Shown: positions 50,370 to 58,154, counted from the first letter of the stretch. The stretch: 64,000 nucleotides of DNA from Paenibacillus tengchongensis (GCF_008973665.1 NZ_WACP01000015.1:118390-182389); one strand, 5' to 3'. The notes: generated by a model from the letters alone, not told the origin. A program made the numbers and translations.

Positions 50370-51647
50370 ATGTTTATTGAGGATTCACGAATCGGCCGCT
50401 TGCTTTCCGGACTACCCCCCATCAATAAGCCGGGTTATTATCTGGTATGCGAAGAGGGCCAGATCAGATACAGTGCGGAGAAACCGCACAGCGTCCAGAT
50501 TATTGACGCGGATACATTTATCGATACGCTGGTTCAAGGCTGCCGCGAAGCCATCCGCATCTTTGCGGACAGCCCGGATAACCGGGAAGTTTATGTCTTT
50601 TGCCTGCGCACGAGTGAATTTAAAGAGTCCATCGTTTATCTCAATACCGTTGCCAAATATGAAGAAACCCTTACCCATTATCACAACAAATACGGTACAT
50701 ATCCCGCAGGCAGCCAAAATGCGCAGCACCTGAAATACAGCCTTGGCGAATTCCCGCTCCAATTCTGGAATGAAGAGATGGGTGATGCCGGCAGAATATT
50801 GGCTCATTTTCGCGACTTAATGGACTATCCTTCATTCTTGGAGGAAGACATCCTTTGGGGTGAGAGTGATATTCCGTTAATTGCCTTTGAAACGGGGATT
50901 CTGGCCAGGGGCTATTATTTGCTGTTCTCTGAAGCCATGCAGCGCCTGCATGCGGAACATGCCTTTGACTCACTCGACCGGACAGCAGATTTCATTGCCT
51001 ATACCTCCATCGGAAACAGCCATCTGGACTACAGTATCGTTATGCGCAGTACGATTGACCCGGATTTGTTCTATAAGCTATTTCCCGACATTCTTGCAAA
51101 GGATCAAATGTTTGCCGCAGAAATCAGCAAGAATAGCGGACTGAATGCAGGCGAGTATCTGGATTACTGGCTGGCTGCCGTACATGATAATTATTCGCGT
51201 GAATTCCCCTATTCCGCCGGCCGTACTGCTTATGACGTTTATATGCAAATGAGTCTTTTGGGCAGCAGCCTGGCGGATGAAGCCCTTAAACGCCTAAGCT
51301 TCTTCATTATAACTGTTTCTACTTCGCCCACTCTGCCTGAACATTGTCCAGGCCGGTCAGCTTATAGTAGCCGTTCTCCACTGTGTAGCTCTTACCCTCT
51401 GCGCCATACCAAAAGACCCCGGAACGATTCCCTGATGGAACCTGTTCCGGGGCTTGGATACAAGCTGGTCTTTTCGGTTATTGCAGGACACCGCTCTTAC
51501 GACATTGACAAGCCGCTTTGCGGCTCCAATGACTGCGGCCGTTCGCCTGTCTCCTCCGCAGCCGCCGCATTCAGCACCTTGCGTCGCCGCCAGCGGATCA
51601 GCACCAGTACCCCACGGAGCAGCTCGTCGGTAATCATGGAGCAGTAG
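50370..51647 (+). CDS. DUF4303-like protein with aberrant 3' end
   Basis: The frame has 425 codons. The first 310 or so look like a genuine soluble protein: DTLVQGCREAIRIFADSPDN, REVYVFCLRTSEFKES and LGEFPLQFWNEEMGDAG resemble DUF4303. From about residue 310 (near 51300) the composition becomes Ser/Pro/Arg-rich, and from about 51497 the sequence is antisense to the MATE gene. I infer that the normal 3' end was lost and the frame now runs on. A TATAAT lies at 50335-50340 and GGAGAGG precedes the ATG. It may be non-functional. Confidence 0.55.
   Translation: MFIEDSRIGRLLSGLPPINKPGYYLVCEEGQIRYSAEKPHSVQIIDADTFIDTLVQGCREAIRIFADSPDNREVYVFCLRTSEFKESIVYLNTVAKYEETLTHYHNKYGTYPAGSQNAQHLKYSLGEFPLQFWNEEMGDAGRILAHFRDLMDYPSFLEEDILWGESDIPLIAFETGILARGYYLLFSEAMQRLHAEHAFDSLDRTADFIAYTSIGNSHLDYSIVMRSTIDPDLFYKLFPDILAKDQMFAAEISKNSGLNAGEYLDYWLAAVHDNYSREFPYSAGRTAYDVYMQMSLLGSSLADEALKRLSFFIITVSTSPTLPEHCPGRSAYSSRSPLCSSYPLRHTKRPRNDSLMEPVPGLGYKLVFSVIAGHRSYDIDKPLCGSNDCGRSPVSSAAAAFSTLRRRQRISTSTPRSSSSVIMEQ
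51319..51412 (-). pseudogene. C-terminal fragment of an unidentified gene
   Basis: On the minus strand this reads VFWYGAEGKSYTVENGYYKL followed by TGLDNVQAEWAK and a stop. It is protein-like in composition, but has no start and a terminator hairpin lies directly upstream. It is probably the tail of a gene truncated by the same rearrangement that damaged the DUF4303-like gene. I do not recognise the parent. Confidence 0.4.
51417..51458 (-). terminator. terminator after the MATE gene
   Basis: CCCCGGAAC and GTTCCGGGG with additional inner pairing (GGTTCC/GGAATC) form a stem; on the minus strand it is followed by TCTTTT. Confidence 0.75.
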
Positions 51648-52888
51648 ATGCCGACCAGTCCCCATCCTGCAGAGATTCCCAGCAGGTAGGAGCCGCCGAT
51701 CCCGATCAGCGTCATGGAGAGCATCGAGATCGTCATCGTGAACCGGGTATCGCCGATGGCGTTCAGGGCGTTGCCCATCGCCATATTAAGCATTTTGCTC
51801 GGCTGCAGCAGCAGATTCAGCGCGAGCAGCGATACGCCGATGGCGATAATCTCCTGATCCTCGGTGAAGAAGCCGAGCAGCACTTTGCCGAACAGGAACA
51901 AGATCAGCACATTGGCGCCGACGATCACCTGCCCGATGAACATCGTACGGTAGGCTCCGCGGTAAACCGCCTCTGTCTGCTTCGCTCCGAACAGATGGGC
52001 GGTCAGAATTTGCCCGGCCATGGCAATGGCGTAACCGAGCGTGAAGCAGAACGACTCCAGCGTGTTCAGATAGGTGCGGGCCGCCAGCTCCTGGGCTCCG
52101 AGCATAGCCATGAACATATACATCGCCAGCTGCGAGATGACCCAGGCCGATGAGTTGAGACCCAGCGGCCAGCTGATCCGCAGAATTTCGCTGAACAGAT
52201 TCCGCTGGAATACTCTAAAATCGCGGAATTTAATCTTCCGCTCAAATGATCCGCAGAACATATAGAGCAGCACCGCTACACCGAATAACCGGCTGATGAC
52301 GTTCGAGATGGCAATCCCGCCAAGCCCCATTTCGGGCAGACCGAACATCCCGAAGATAAAAATATAATTAAGCACGATATGCAGCACATTGACGGCTACA
52401 CCAGTATACATCGGCCCCCGGGTGTTGCCCGTGTTGCGGATCGCGGTCCCGAGCGCGGCAGTCATACCGACCAGGAACAATCCCCCGCCGACATAAGTCA
52501 GGTACACATGAGCCAGCGGCGCCAGATCACCCGATATTTGCAGCATCCGTCCGATAGGATCGGCATAGAAGAACAGAATCAGACTGACGATAACACCCAG
52601 CACGGCACTGACCGACACCCCCATGATCGCGATGCTCCGGGCGTCTTCTCCGCGGCCCGAACCGAGCCGCTGGGCGATCAGAATACCCGCTCCTCCCGCA
52701 AAGGTTGTGAACAAGGCCGTCAGCGCATTAAATAATTGACTCGATATTCCCACCACGGCCACAGCGTCATCGGAGATTCGGCTGACCATGATTGTATCCA
52801 CCGTACCCAACAGGGTTTGCAGAAAAATCTCAATAAAAATCGGCCAGGCCAGCATCCACAGTCCGATTTTCCCACTTCCGGTTTTCAT
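51497..52888 (-). CDS. MATE-family multidrug exporter
   Basis: 463 residues with twelve membrane segments in two similar halves. The N-terminal stretch PIFIEIFLQTLLGTVDTIMV and the second half GAKQTEAVYRGAYRTMFIGQ are typical of the MATE (NorM/DinF) family, which exports drugs by sodium or proton exchange. The ATG at 52888 follows GAGAGGAGAG by eight bases. It is divergent from an AraC regulator that may control it. The substrate is unknown. Confidence 0.93.
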   Translation of the reverse strand: MKTGSGKIGLWMLAWPIFIEIFLQTLLGTVDTIMVSRISDDAVAVVGISSQLFNALTALFTTFAGGAGILIAQRLGSGRGEDARSIAIMGVSVSAVLGVIVSLILFFYADPIGRMLQISGDLAPLAHVYLTYVGGGLFLVGMTAALGTAIRNTGNTRGPMYTGVAVNVLHIVLNYIFIFGMFGLPEMGLGGIAISNVISRLFGVAVLLYMFCGSFERKIKFRDFRVFQRNLFSEILRISWPLGLNSSAWVISQLAMYMFMAMLGAQELAARTYLNTLESFCFTLGYAIAMAGQILTAHLFGAKQTEAVYRGAYRTMFIGQVIVGANVLILFLFGKVLLGFFTEDQEIIAIGVSLLALNLLLQPSKMLNMAMGNALNAIGDTRFTMTISMLSMTLIGIGGSYLLGISAGWGLVGIYCSMITDELLRGVLVLIRWRRRKVLNAAAAEETGERPQSLEPQSGLSMS

Positions 52889-53105
52889 TAAATGAACTCT
52901 CCTCTCACTACCCGCTTCCATCATCTGTATGTTTGGACAAGCCGTATTATCGCCTTGCTAGAAGTAAATTATAGGTGATATACTCGGGGAAATGTACCAC
53001 ATTCCCAACCTAAACTTTCAATATCCCAACCATCAGAGCTGCAGGCTCCGGCATGGGCCGAGGCACTGGCTCATGCCGGAAGCTGGCGGCTGCAGGAGGC
53101 CTGTC

Positions 53106-53987
53106 ATGACATTGCTGCAATTTTCCGCCCCCCCGCTCCCCCACTATATGGTCTCCGGATTTGGAACCTTTCTCCCGGGTGAACGGCATATGAACCGTCA
53201 CAATCTGCAGATGTTCGATCTGCTGGTGGTCACGGGAGGCTGCCTTTATGTTGGCGAAGAAGACCGCAGGTACGAGGTGCGTGCCGGGGAAGCGCTCATT
53301 CTGCGCCCGGATTGTCATCACTTCGGAACCGAAGGCTGCCGTGAGGAGACGCCCTGCTATTGGCTGCATTTCCAGACCACCGGAAGCTGGAGCGCCGTTA
53401 CGGCTCCGGAAGCCGGTCCCGGAGGGATGGGGACTTCTGATGAGACGCAGCCGGCTGCGTTCTGCGACTATCATGTGTTCAATCTGTGGCTCTCGCAGTA
53501 CACTACCCTGCTTCAGCCTGCACGGATGGAGGAGCTGCTGCTCCAGCTTGAGCAGCTGAAGGTGAACGGGCACCTCGATTCGGTGCGGCTCCGCCAGCAG
53601 CTGCTGTTCCAGGAGATCCTGCAGCTGCTTTCGGCCTCCATCGACCGTGAACGGCCGGTGTTATCCTCCAAAGCCTGCGCCGAGCAGGCGGCTTCCTTCC
53701 TGCGCCTGCATTACCGTGAACCGGTAACGACGGCGATGCTCGGCGACAGCCTGAACTTTCATCCGGTCTACATTGCCCGCTGCATGAACCGGGAATACGG
53801 CTGCTCGCCCATGGAATACTTGCTCCGCTACCGCATTGAGCAGAGCAAGCTGCTGCTGATGCAGACCAGCTTCCCGATTGCCCGCATCGCCGAAGAGGTC
53901 GGCTTCAACCAGGCGCCTTATTTCAGCTCCAGCTTTATGAAGCAGGAAGGCATCTCGCCGCGCCAGTTCAGGCAGCGGTTTAACTGA
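53106..53987 (+). CDS. AraC-family regulator
   Basis: 293 residues from the ATG at 53106 (GGAGG six bases before); the longer frame to 52992 runs through the divergent promoter region. The N-terminal cupin-like domain (about 10-105; GEALILRPDCHHFG) is followed by a variable linker and a double helix-turn-helix (about 195-292; FHPVYIARCMNREYGCSPMEYLLRYRI and IARIAEEVGFNQAPYFSSSF). Its position, divergent from the MATE gene, suggests it regulates that exporter. Confidence 0.9.
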   Translation: MTLLQFSAPPLPHYMVSGFGTFLPGERHMNRHNLQMFDLLVVTGGCLYVGEEDRRYEVRAGEALILRPDCHHFGTEGCREETPCYWLHFQTTGSWSAVTAPEAGPGGMGTSDETQPAAFCDYHVFNLWLSQYTTLLQPARMEELLLQLEQLKVNGHLDSVRLRQQLLFQEILQLLSASIDRERPVLSSKACAEQAASFLRLHYREPVTTAMLGDSLNFHPVYIARCMNREYGCSPMEYLLRYRIEQSKLLLMQTSFPIARIAEEVGFNQAPYFSSSFMKQEGISPRQFRQRFN

Positions 53988-54017
53988 ACCCCTGCAGAGC
54001 AGTCCTCTCTAACACGC

Positions 54018-54065
54018 CAAAGGCCCCGTTACTGCCTTGTATTGCCGGCAGTAACGGAGCCTTTG
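54018..54065. terminator. bidirectional terminator between AraC gene and cysteine hydrolase gene
   Basis: AAAGGCCCCGTTACTGCC and GGCAGTAACGGAGCCTTT form a stem of about 17 pairs with a ten-base loop, T-rich at both ends. It lies between convergent genes. Confidence 0.8.
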
Positions 54066-54104
54066 GATTGCAGATTTTAGTTGGAAATCGCAGTTCTATT
54101 CCCT

Positions 54105-54665
54105 CTAACCCTTCACAACCATATTTCTCGCTTTGTACTCTTCCAGCGTGACCACCTGACCGAAGATGCCGATGTCGCGCAGGCCGGAGATGTGCATATC
54201 CTCATCCTTCGAGGCGCAGCAGTCACTGATGCACATGACCTTGTACGTATGATACATCGCATCGGAGGCCGTGGAGCGGACGCAGACGTTAGTCCATACC
54301 CCCGTAACCACAACGGTGTCAATCCCTTCTTCGCGGAGGAACAGGTCCATATCCGTATAACTGAAGGCACTGTGGCGTCTTTTTTGTACCACATAATCGC
54401 CTTTGCTCTCGTCCGGTGTCAGCTCAGCAATGAAATCCGAGCCCCATGAACCTTTAATGGCATGGACCGGTCTGACCTTAAAGTCCGCATCATTCTTGCG
54501 GTGCGCCTCCTGCACGAAGATTACCTGTATTTCATTCTCATGACTGAATTCAATCAGGTCCTGCAGCGCCGGAACAATACCCGCCCCGTTCGGACAGGTC
54601 AGCGCCCCATCCGGGTGAATGAAATCATTCAGCATATCAATAACTACAATCGCATGTTTGGCCAT
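54105..54665 (-). CDS. isochorismatase-family cysteine hydrolase
   Basis: 186 residues. The catalytic triad of the family is complete: Asp10 (VVIDMLNDF), Lys95 (VVQKRRHSAFSYTD) and Cys128 (VTGVWTNVCVRSTA). The family includes nicotinamidases, N-carbamoylsarcosine amidase and the ureidoacrylate hydrolase RutB, which cleave amide or ureido bonds. It is 24 bases downstream of an allantoinase-like gene, so an N-carbamoyl or ureido product of that enzyme is a plausible substrate. It is transcribed from the riboswitch-controlled promoter near 56.4 kb. Confidence 0.9.
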   Translation of the reverse strand: MAKHAIVVIDMLNDFIHPDGALTCPNGAGIVPALQDLIEFSHENEIQVIFVQEAHRKNDADFKVRPVHAIKGSWGSDFIAELTPDESKGDYVVQKRRHSAFSYTDMDLFLREEGIDTVVVTGVWTNVCVRSTASDAMYHTYKVMCISDCCASKDEDMHISGLRDIGIFGQVVTLEEYKARNMVVKG

Positions 54666-54689
54666 TATGCTTCCTCCCTCTCTCCGGTC

Positions 54690-56105
54690 TTAGTATTTCA
54701 GCAGGCGCGGGAGCTCGCTGATCGTTTGCCGTTTGACGTATTCACCGTGGCCCGGCTTGCCGATGACGCCCAGCGCTTCGTCGTACACCAGCGTCCCGCG
54801 GACAATTGTCTTATCGACTTTGCCCTTCAGCTTCATCCCGTGGAACGGCGTATATTTCGGCTTACAGTGCATTTGGTCTTTGTCGAGCGTCCATTCCTTC
54901 TCCAGATCGACGATGGTGAAGTCGGCATCGGTGCCAATCTCCAGCGCCCCCTTCTTCGGATACAGACCATAATGGACAGCCGGGTTAGTGCAGAGCAGCT
55001 CAACCAGGCGGGAAAGGCTCAGTCTTCCTTTGTTATAGCCTTCGCTGATCATAATCGGCACCAGTGTTTCCACCCCCGGGATACCCGGGAACGACGTCCA
55101 GACGTCCATGCCCGGTGCATCCTTCTCGGTGGCAATCTCATAAGGCGCATGGTCGGTAGCCATAAAGTCGATGGTGCCGTCCTGCAGGCCCTGCCATAGC
55201 CCCTCGTTGTCCTTCTCCGTGCGCAGCGGCGGCGCAATCTTGGCGAACGTACCGAATTCGGTCATCGCATCCACCGCGTTCAGCGTCAAATAGTGCGGAC
55301 AGGATTCGGCCGTCACTTTGGTGCCCTTCAGCTTGGCTTCGCGGATCAGCTCGTTGCCTGCCGCCGTGCTCATATGCACGATATGCAGCCGGGCGCCCGT
55401 CTCTTCGGCGAAGCTGATGCCGAGCTGAATCGCCGCTTTCTCGGCGAGTGCCATACGCGCTTCCGCCCAGGCCGGGTAATCCATGCGCCCTTCACCTTTT
55501 AGCTTATTAGTGAAATAATCGCAGATGGCAAAGTTCTCAGCGTGAATGCCGATCGGCAGCCCCGTAGGGGATACGGCAGCGAATGCCTCCAGCATTTCAG
55601 GGTCCGTTACACGCGGATAGCTGGGCACGGACGGCGTCATGTATACCTTAAAGGCTACTACGCCGTTAGCCACCTGCTCGCTTATAATCTCAGGCAGCAC
55701 GTTATTGCGCACATCCTCGCCGGTAATCCCGCCCCACATCGCGTAGTCAACGATCCCTTTGCCTTCCAGCGCGTTCAGCTTATTGAACAGATTGTCGGCG
55801 GAACGGACCGAAGGCACACTGCAGCATGGCATATCGACAATCATCGTGACCCCGCCTGCGGCAGCGCTGCTCGTACCGGTAACGAAATCCTCACGGTGAG
55901 TAAAGCCAGGATCGTTAAAATGCGTATGGGAATCAATAACCCCCGGCAGGACCAGCTTGCCTCCGGCATCGATGATTTCGGCAGCCTCAGCTTCAATATC
56001 CTTGGCGAACCCGGCAATGACGCCGTTCTTGACCAGGATATCCGTCAGCACCTGACGGTTGCCCTGCGGGATGTTGGCATTTTTGATAATCAGATCGTAG
56101 CTCAT
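54690..56105 (-). CDS. allantoinase/hydantoinase-like cyclic amidohydrolase
   Basis: 471 residues, amidohydrolase superfamily, closest in motifs to allantoinases and hydantoinases. All binuclear metal ligands are visible: HTH in DSHTHFNDPGFTHREDF, a Lys for carbamylation in GVVAFKVYMT, His in IGIHAEN, His in LHIVHMST and Asp in FMATDHAPYE. It opens a cyclic ureide ring; substrate could be allantoin, a hydantoin or, given the upstream purine-type aptamer, xanthine or a related purine. The leader carries the riboswitch and terminator described below. The ATG follows GAGGTG. Confidence 0.88.
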   Translation of the reverse strand: MSYDLIIKNANIPQGNRQVLTDILVKNGVIAGFAKDIEAEAAEIIDAGGKLVLPGVIDSHTHFNDPGFTHREDFVTGTSSAAAGGVTMIVDMPCCSVPSVRSADNLFNKLNALEGKGIVDYAMWGGITGEDVRNNVLPEIISEQVANGVVAFKVYMTPSVPSYPRVTDPEMLEAFAAVSPTGLPIGIHAENFAICDYFTNKLKGEGRMDYPAWAEARMALAEKAAIQLGISFAEETGARLHIVHMSTAAGNELIREAKLKGTKVTAESCPHYLTLNAVDAMTEFGTFAKIAPPLRTEKDNEGLWQGLQDGTIDFMATDHAPYEIATEKDAPGMDVWTSFPGIPGVETLVPIMISEGYNKGRLSLSRLVELLCTNPAVHYGLYPKKGALEIGTDADFTIVDLEKEWTLDKDQMHCKPKYTPFHGMKLKGKVDKTIVRGTLVYDEALGVIGKPGHGEYVKRQTISELPRLLKY

Positions 56106-56154
56106 GAATACACACCTCTTCGTTTAGGATAATTAGGCGCGCACAACAAATAAA

Positions 56155-56253
56155 CCCCAGGTAACAAAAGGTACAAGACAGAAAGCATTCATGGCCCGCA
56201 GTAACAATCACGGTGAACAGCAATCCCTATCCTATACCTCTTGTAGCCTGGGG
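56155..56253 (-). terminator. riboswitch expression-platform hairpin
   Basis: The arms 56227-56253 and 56155-56181 pair over 27 positions around a 45-base loop. In the minus-strand transcript, 21 pairs are Watson-Crick and 4 are G-U wobbles, with only two mismatches. In the plus-strand transcript the same four would be A-C mismatches, so the structure is made by the minus-strand RNA. A U-rich tail UUUAUUUGUU follows. The 5' arm contains the P1 3' strand of the aptamer (UACAAGAG), so the two structures exclude each other. Ligand binding should prevent termination (an ON switch). Confidence 0.7.
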
Positions 56254-56310
56254 CAATTTACGGTCGCCTGGTCGAAACGCTCAACCCGAATTATTGAGCT
56301 TATACAAGAG
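56238..56310 (-). promoter_or_regulatory. variant purine riboswitch aptamer
   Basis: The minus-strand RNA has the guanine-aptamer layout. P1 is CUCUUGUA/UACAAGAG, J1/2 is UAA and P2 is GCUCAAU/GUUGAGC, closed by loop AAUUCGG with the conserved GG. J2/3 is GUUUCGACC (usual GUUUCUACC), and P3 carries loop CCGUAAA, whose CC can pair with the P2-loop GG. C74 is kept before P1. The pocket base U51 is replaced by G, and the P3 3' strand has extra C/A bases. These changes should alter ligand choice; guanine-class variants that bind xanthine or other purines are known in Firmicutes. It lies about 130 bases before the cyclic amidohydrolase gene. Confidence 0.75.
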
Positions 56311-56399
56311 CTTATTCAGTTCAAAAAGAAAGATATCCGGTCTTTTCTATGTCATATTAGATAACAGATAAACAGGAATATCTTTGCTTGATTACTTAT

Positions 56400-56427
56400 A
56401 TCATATCATCGCTTGCTTTTCAGTCAA
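56400..56427 (-). promoter_or_regulatory. promoter of the riboswitch-controlled operon
   Basis: On the minus strand TTGACT (56422-56427) and TATGAT (56400-56405) are separated by 16 bases, a good sigma-A promoter. Transcription would start near 56393, about 80 bases before the aptamer P1 strand. Confidence 0.55.
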
Positions 56428-56561
56428 TGCAGAAACTCTGTTTGTCATCGAATGGCCAAAACATATGTCAATTAACATTACACAAAGGGCAATTAACAGC
56501 GTTTATTAAGGCTCCCTCACAAGTTGCAGCGAAATTTCTCACAGGCAATCCGAACGGTGCA

Positions 56562-56942
56562 TTACTTCATTTCGGCCTTAGCTTCTTGTTCCAGAGAGTT
56601 GAAATAAGCGATTTTGTGGTCGATTTTCTGGGCGAAGCTTTGAAAAAATTGAATTTTCTCCTCGATCTGCCGCTTATGCGCCTCCAGCAGTTTGCACTGC
56701 TCCGACAGCGCCTCCCGGCCTTCTCTCGACAAAGTGATGAACTGCTTGATCTCGGCAATCGGCATTCCGGTATCCTTCAAACAGCGGATCAATGACAGCA
56801 GCTCCAGATCCTCATCGTGAAAGCAGCGGTTACCGTTGGCATCCCTGGACACCTCCGGCAGCACGCCTTCCCTTTCGTAATAACGCAGTGTATATTGGCT
56901 TAGCCCGGTTTTTTGTGCTATGGTTTTGATGCTGTATCCCAT
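56562..56942 (-). CDS. MerR-family regulator
   Basis: 126 residues. The MerR DNA-binding domain (about 1-70; YSIKTIAQKTGLSQYTLRYYEREGVLP) is followed by a coiled-coil dimerisation helix (about 80-120). There is no C-terminal metal or drug-binding domain; such short MerR proteins (AdhR type) often respond to aldehydes or thiol stress. The ATG at 56942 follows GGAGGGGAG; a frame extending to 57029 runs into the divergent promoter. It probably controls the aldo/keto reductase gene divergent to it. Confidence 0.92.
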   Translation of the reverse strand: MGYSIKTIAQKTGLSQYTLRYYEREGVLPEVSRDANGNRCFHDEDLELLSLIRCLKDTGMPIAEIKQFITLSREGREALSEQCKLLEAHKRQIEEKIQFFQSFAQKIDHKIAYFNSLEQEAKAEMK

Positions 56943-57037
56943 GCTGGCAGCTCCCCTCCGCCGAACGCCTTCGGCATAGTATTCTATCTTTAAGGTAACA
57001 CCAATCTGCGGGCTTGGAAAGCTTGTCATGAAATTGG

Positions 57038-57068
57038 TTGACTTACAGTTAGCTCTAAGGTCTACACT
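57038..57068 (+). promoter_or_regulatory. MerR-type promoter with 19-base spacer
   Basis: TTGACT (57038-57043) and TACACT (57063-57068) are 19 bases apart, the long spacer that MerR regulators correct by twisting DNA. The spacer holds an imperfect dyad CTTACAGTT/AGCTCTAAG centred between the elements. It drives the aldo/keto reductase gene. Confidence 0.7.
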
Positions 57069-57107
57069 TTGATAGGTAAACTTTATAACTATAAGGAGTG
57101 AACTCTG

Positions 57108-58028
57108 ATGGTTAACAAAATAAAAGCAGGAAACAGCGCCCTGGAGGTTGCCGAAATTTCACTGGGCTGTATGCGCATTGCCGACTTGTCGCCCCAGGAA
57201 GCGGACAAGCATATTCACAGCGCTTTGGAGGCAGGGATCGACTTCTTTGACCATGCCGATATTTATGCCGGCGGCAAAGCCGAGGAGGTCTTCGGTGACG
57301 TCGTAGCCGCAAGTCCGGGAATGCGCGAGCAGCTCTTGATCCAGACCAAATGCGGTATCCGCCATGGCTTCTTTGACTTCTCCAAGGAGCACATCATTTC
57401 TTCCGTCGAAGGCAGTCTGAAGCGCCTCAAGACCGATTATGTGGATGTGCTGCTGCTGCACCGTCCGGATACACTGATGGAGCCGGAGGAAGTGGCTGAG
57501 GCTTTTGACTATCTGGAGCAGAAAGGTATGGTCAAGCACTTTGGGGTGAGCAACCTCAATCCGCTGCAAATTGAACTTCTGAAAAAGAACGTCAAGCAAC
57601 CGCTGCTTTTCAACCAGCTGCAACTCAGCGTAATGGTTACCGGCATGATTGACGCCGGCTTCAACGTCAACATGACGAACTCGGCCTCGGTCGTCCATGA
57701 TGGCGGGATTCTCGAATACAGCCGCCTGCATGACATGACGATCCAGCCTTGGTCGCCGTTCCAGTATGGCTTCTTTGAGGGTGTATTCCTCGGCAATGAG
57801 AAATTCCCTGAAGTGAACCAGGTCATCGGCCGTCTGGCCGAAGAGAAGGACGTAGCCGATACGGCCATCGCCATTGCCTGGCTGCTCCGCCATCCGGCGC
57901 ATATGCAGCCGATTGTCGGCACGACCAATACCCGGCGCCTGCTCGACATCGCCAAGGCTTCGGAGATTACTTTGACCCGGCAGGAATGGTACGAAGTGTA
58001 CCGGGCTGCCGGCAACAAGCTGCCGTAA
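57108..58028 (+). CDS. aldo/keto reductase
   Basis: 306 residues, aldo/keto reductase superfamily (NADPH-dependent carbonyl reduction in a TIM barrel). The tetrad is partly visible: Asp in DFFDHADIYAGG (with Tyr), Lys in LIQTKCGIRHG and His in VLLLHRPD. The C-terminal NADP-binding segment is PIVGTTNTRRLLDIAKA. It resembles the YdhF/oxidoreductase AKR11/AKR14-like enzymes. A GGAGTG ribosome site precedes the ATG. Its MerR-type promoter suggests induction by an electrophile or aldehyde. Confidence 0.93.
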   Translation: MVNKIKAGNSALEVAEISLGCMRIADLSPQEADKHIHSALEAGIDFFDHADIYAGGKAEEVFGDVVAASPGMREQLLIQTKCGIRHGFFDFSKEHIISSVEGSLKRLKTDYVDVLLLHRPDTLMEPEEVAEAFDYLEQKGMVKHFGVSNLNPLQIELLKKNVKQPLLFNQLQLSVMVTGMIDAGFNVNMTNSASVVHDGGILEYSRLHDMTIQPWSPFQYGFFEGVFLGNEKFPEVNQVIGRLAEEKDVADTAIAIAWLLRHPAHMQPIVGTTNTRRLLDIAKASEITLTRQEWYEVYRAAGNKLP

Positions 58029-58048
58029 GCTGCTCTGACGTCACAGGA

Positions 58049-58088
58049 TGGGGTGCTTCACCAGGACGGGGAAGCACCCCATTTTATA
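58049..58088 (+). terminator. terminator after the aldo/keto reductase gene
   Basis: GGGGTGCTTC and GAAGCACCCC form a ten-base stem with an 11-base loop, followed by ATTTTATATTT. Confidence 0.85.
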
Positions 58089-58154
58089 TTTCGATCGCTT
58101 ATGAGCCATTAGTCCGCGAAAAAAACAAGCTAGGTCCAAGTAGAGAAATCTTCA

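Larger units (their letters stand above)
56106..56561. other. leader and promoter region of the cyclic amidohydrolase operon
   Basis: About 455 bases. It contains, on the minus strand, a promoter (56400-56427), an aptamer of the purine riboswitch fold (56238-56310) and an overlapping terminator hairpin (56155-56253), then about 50 bases to the start codon. The part next to the MerR gene is AT-rich and has no further feature that I can see. Confidence 0.7.
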
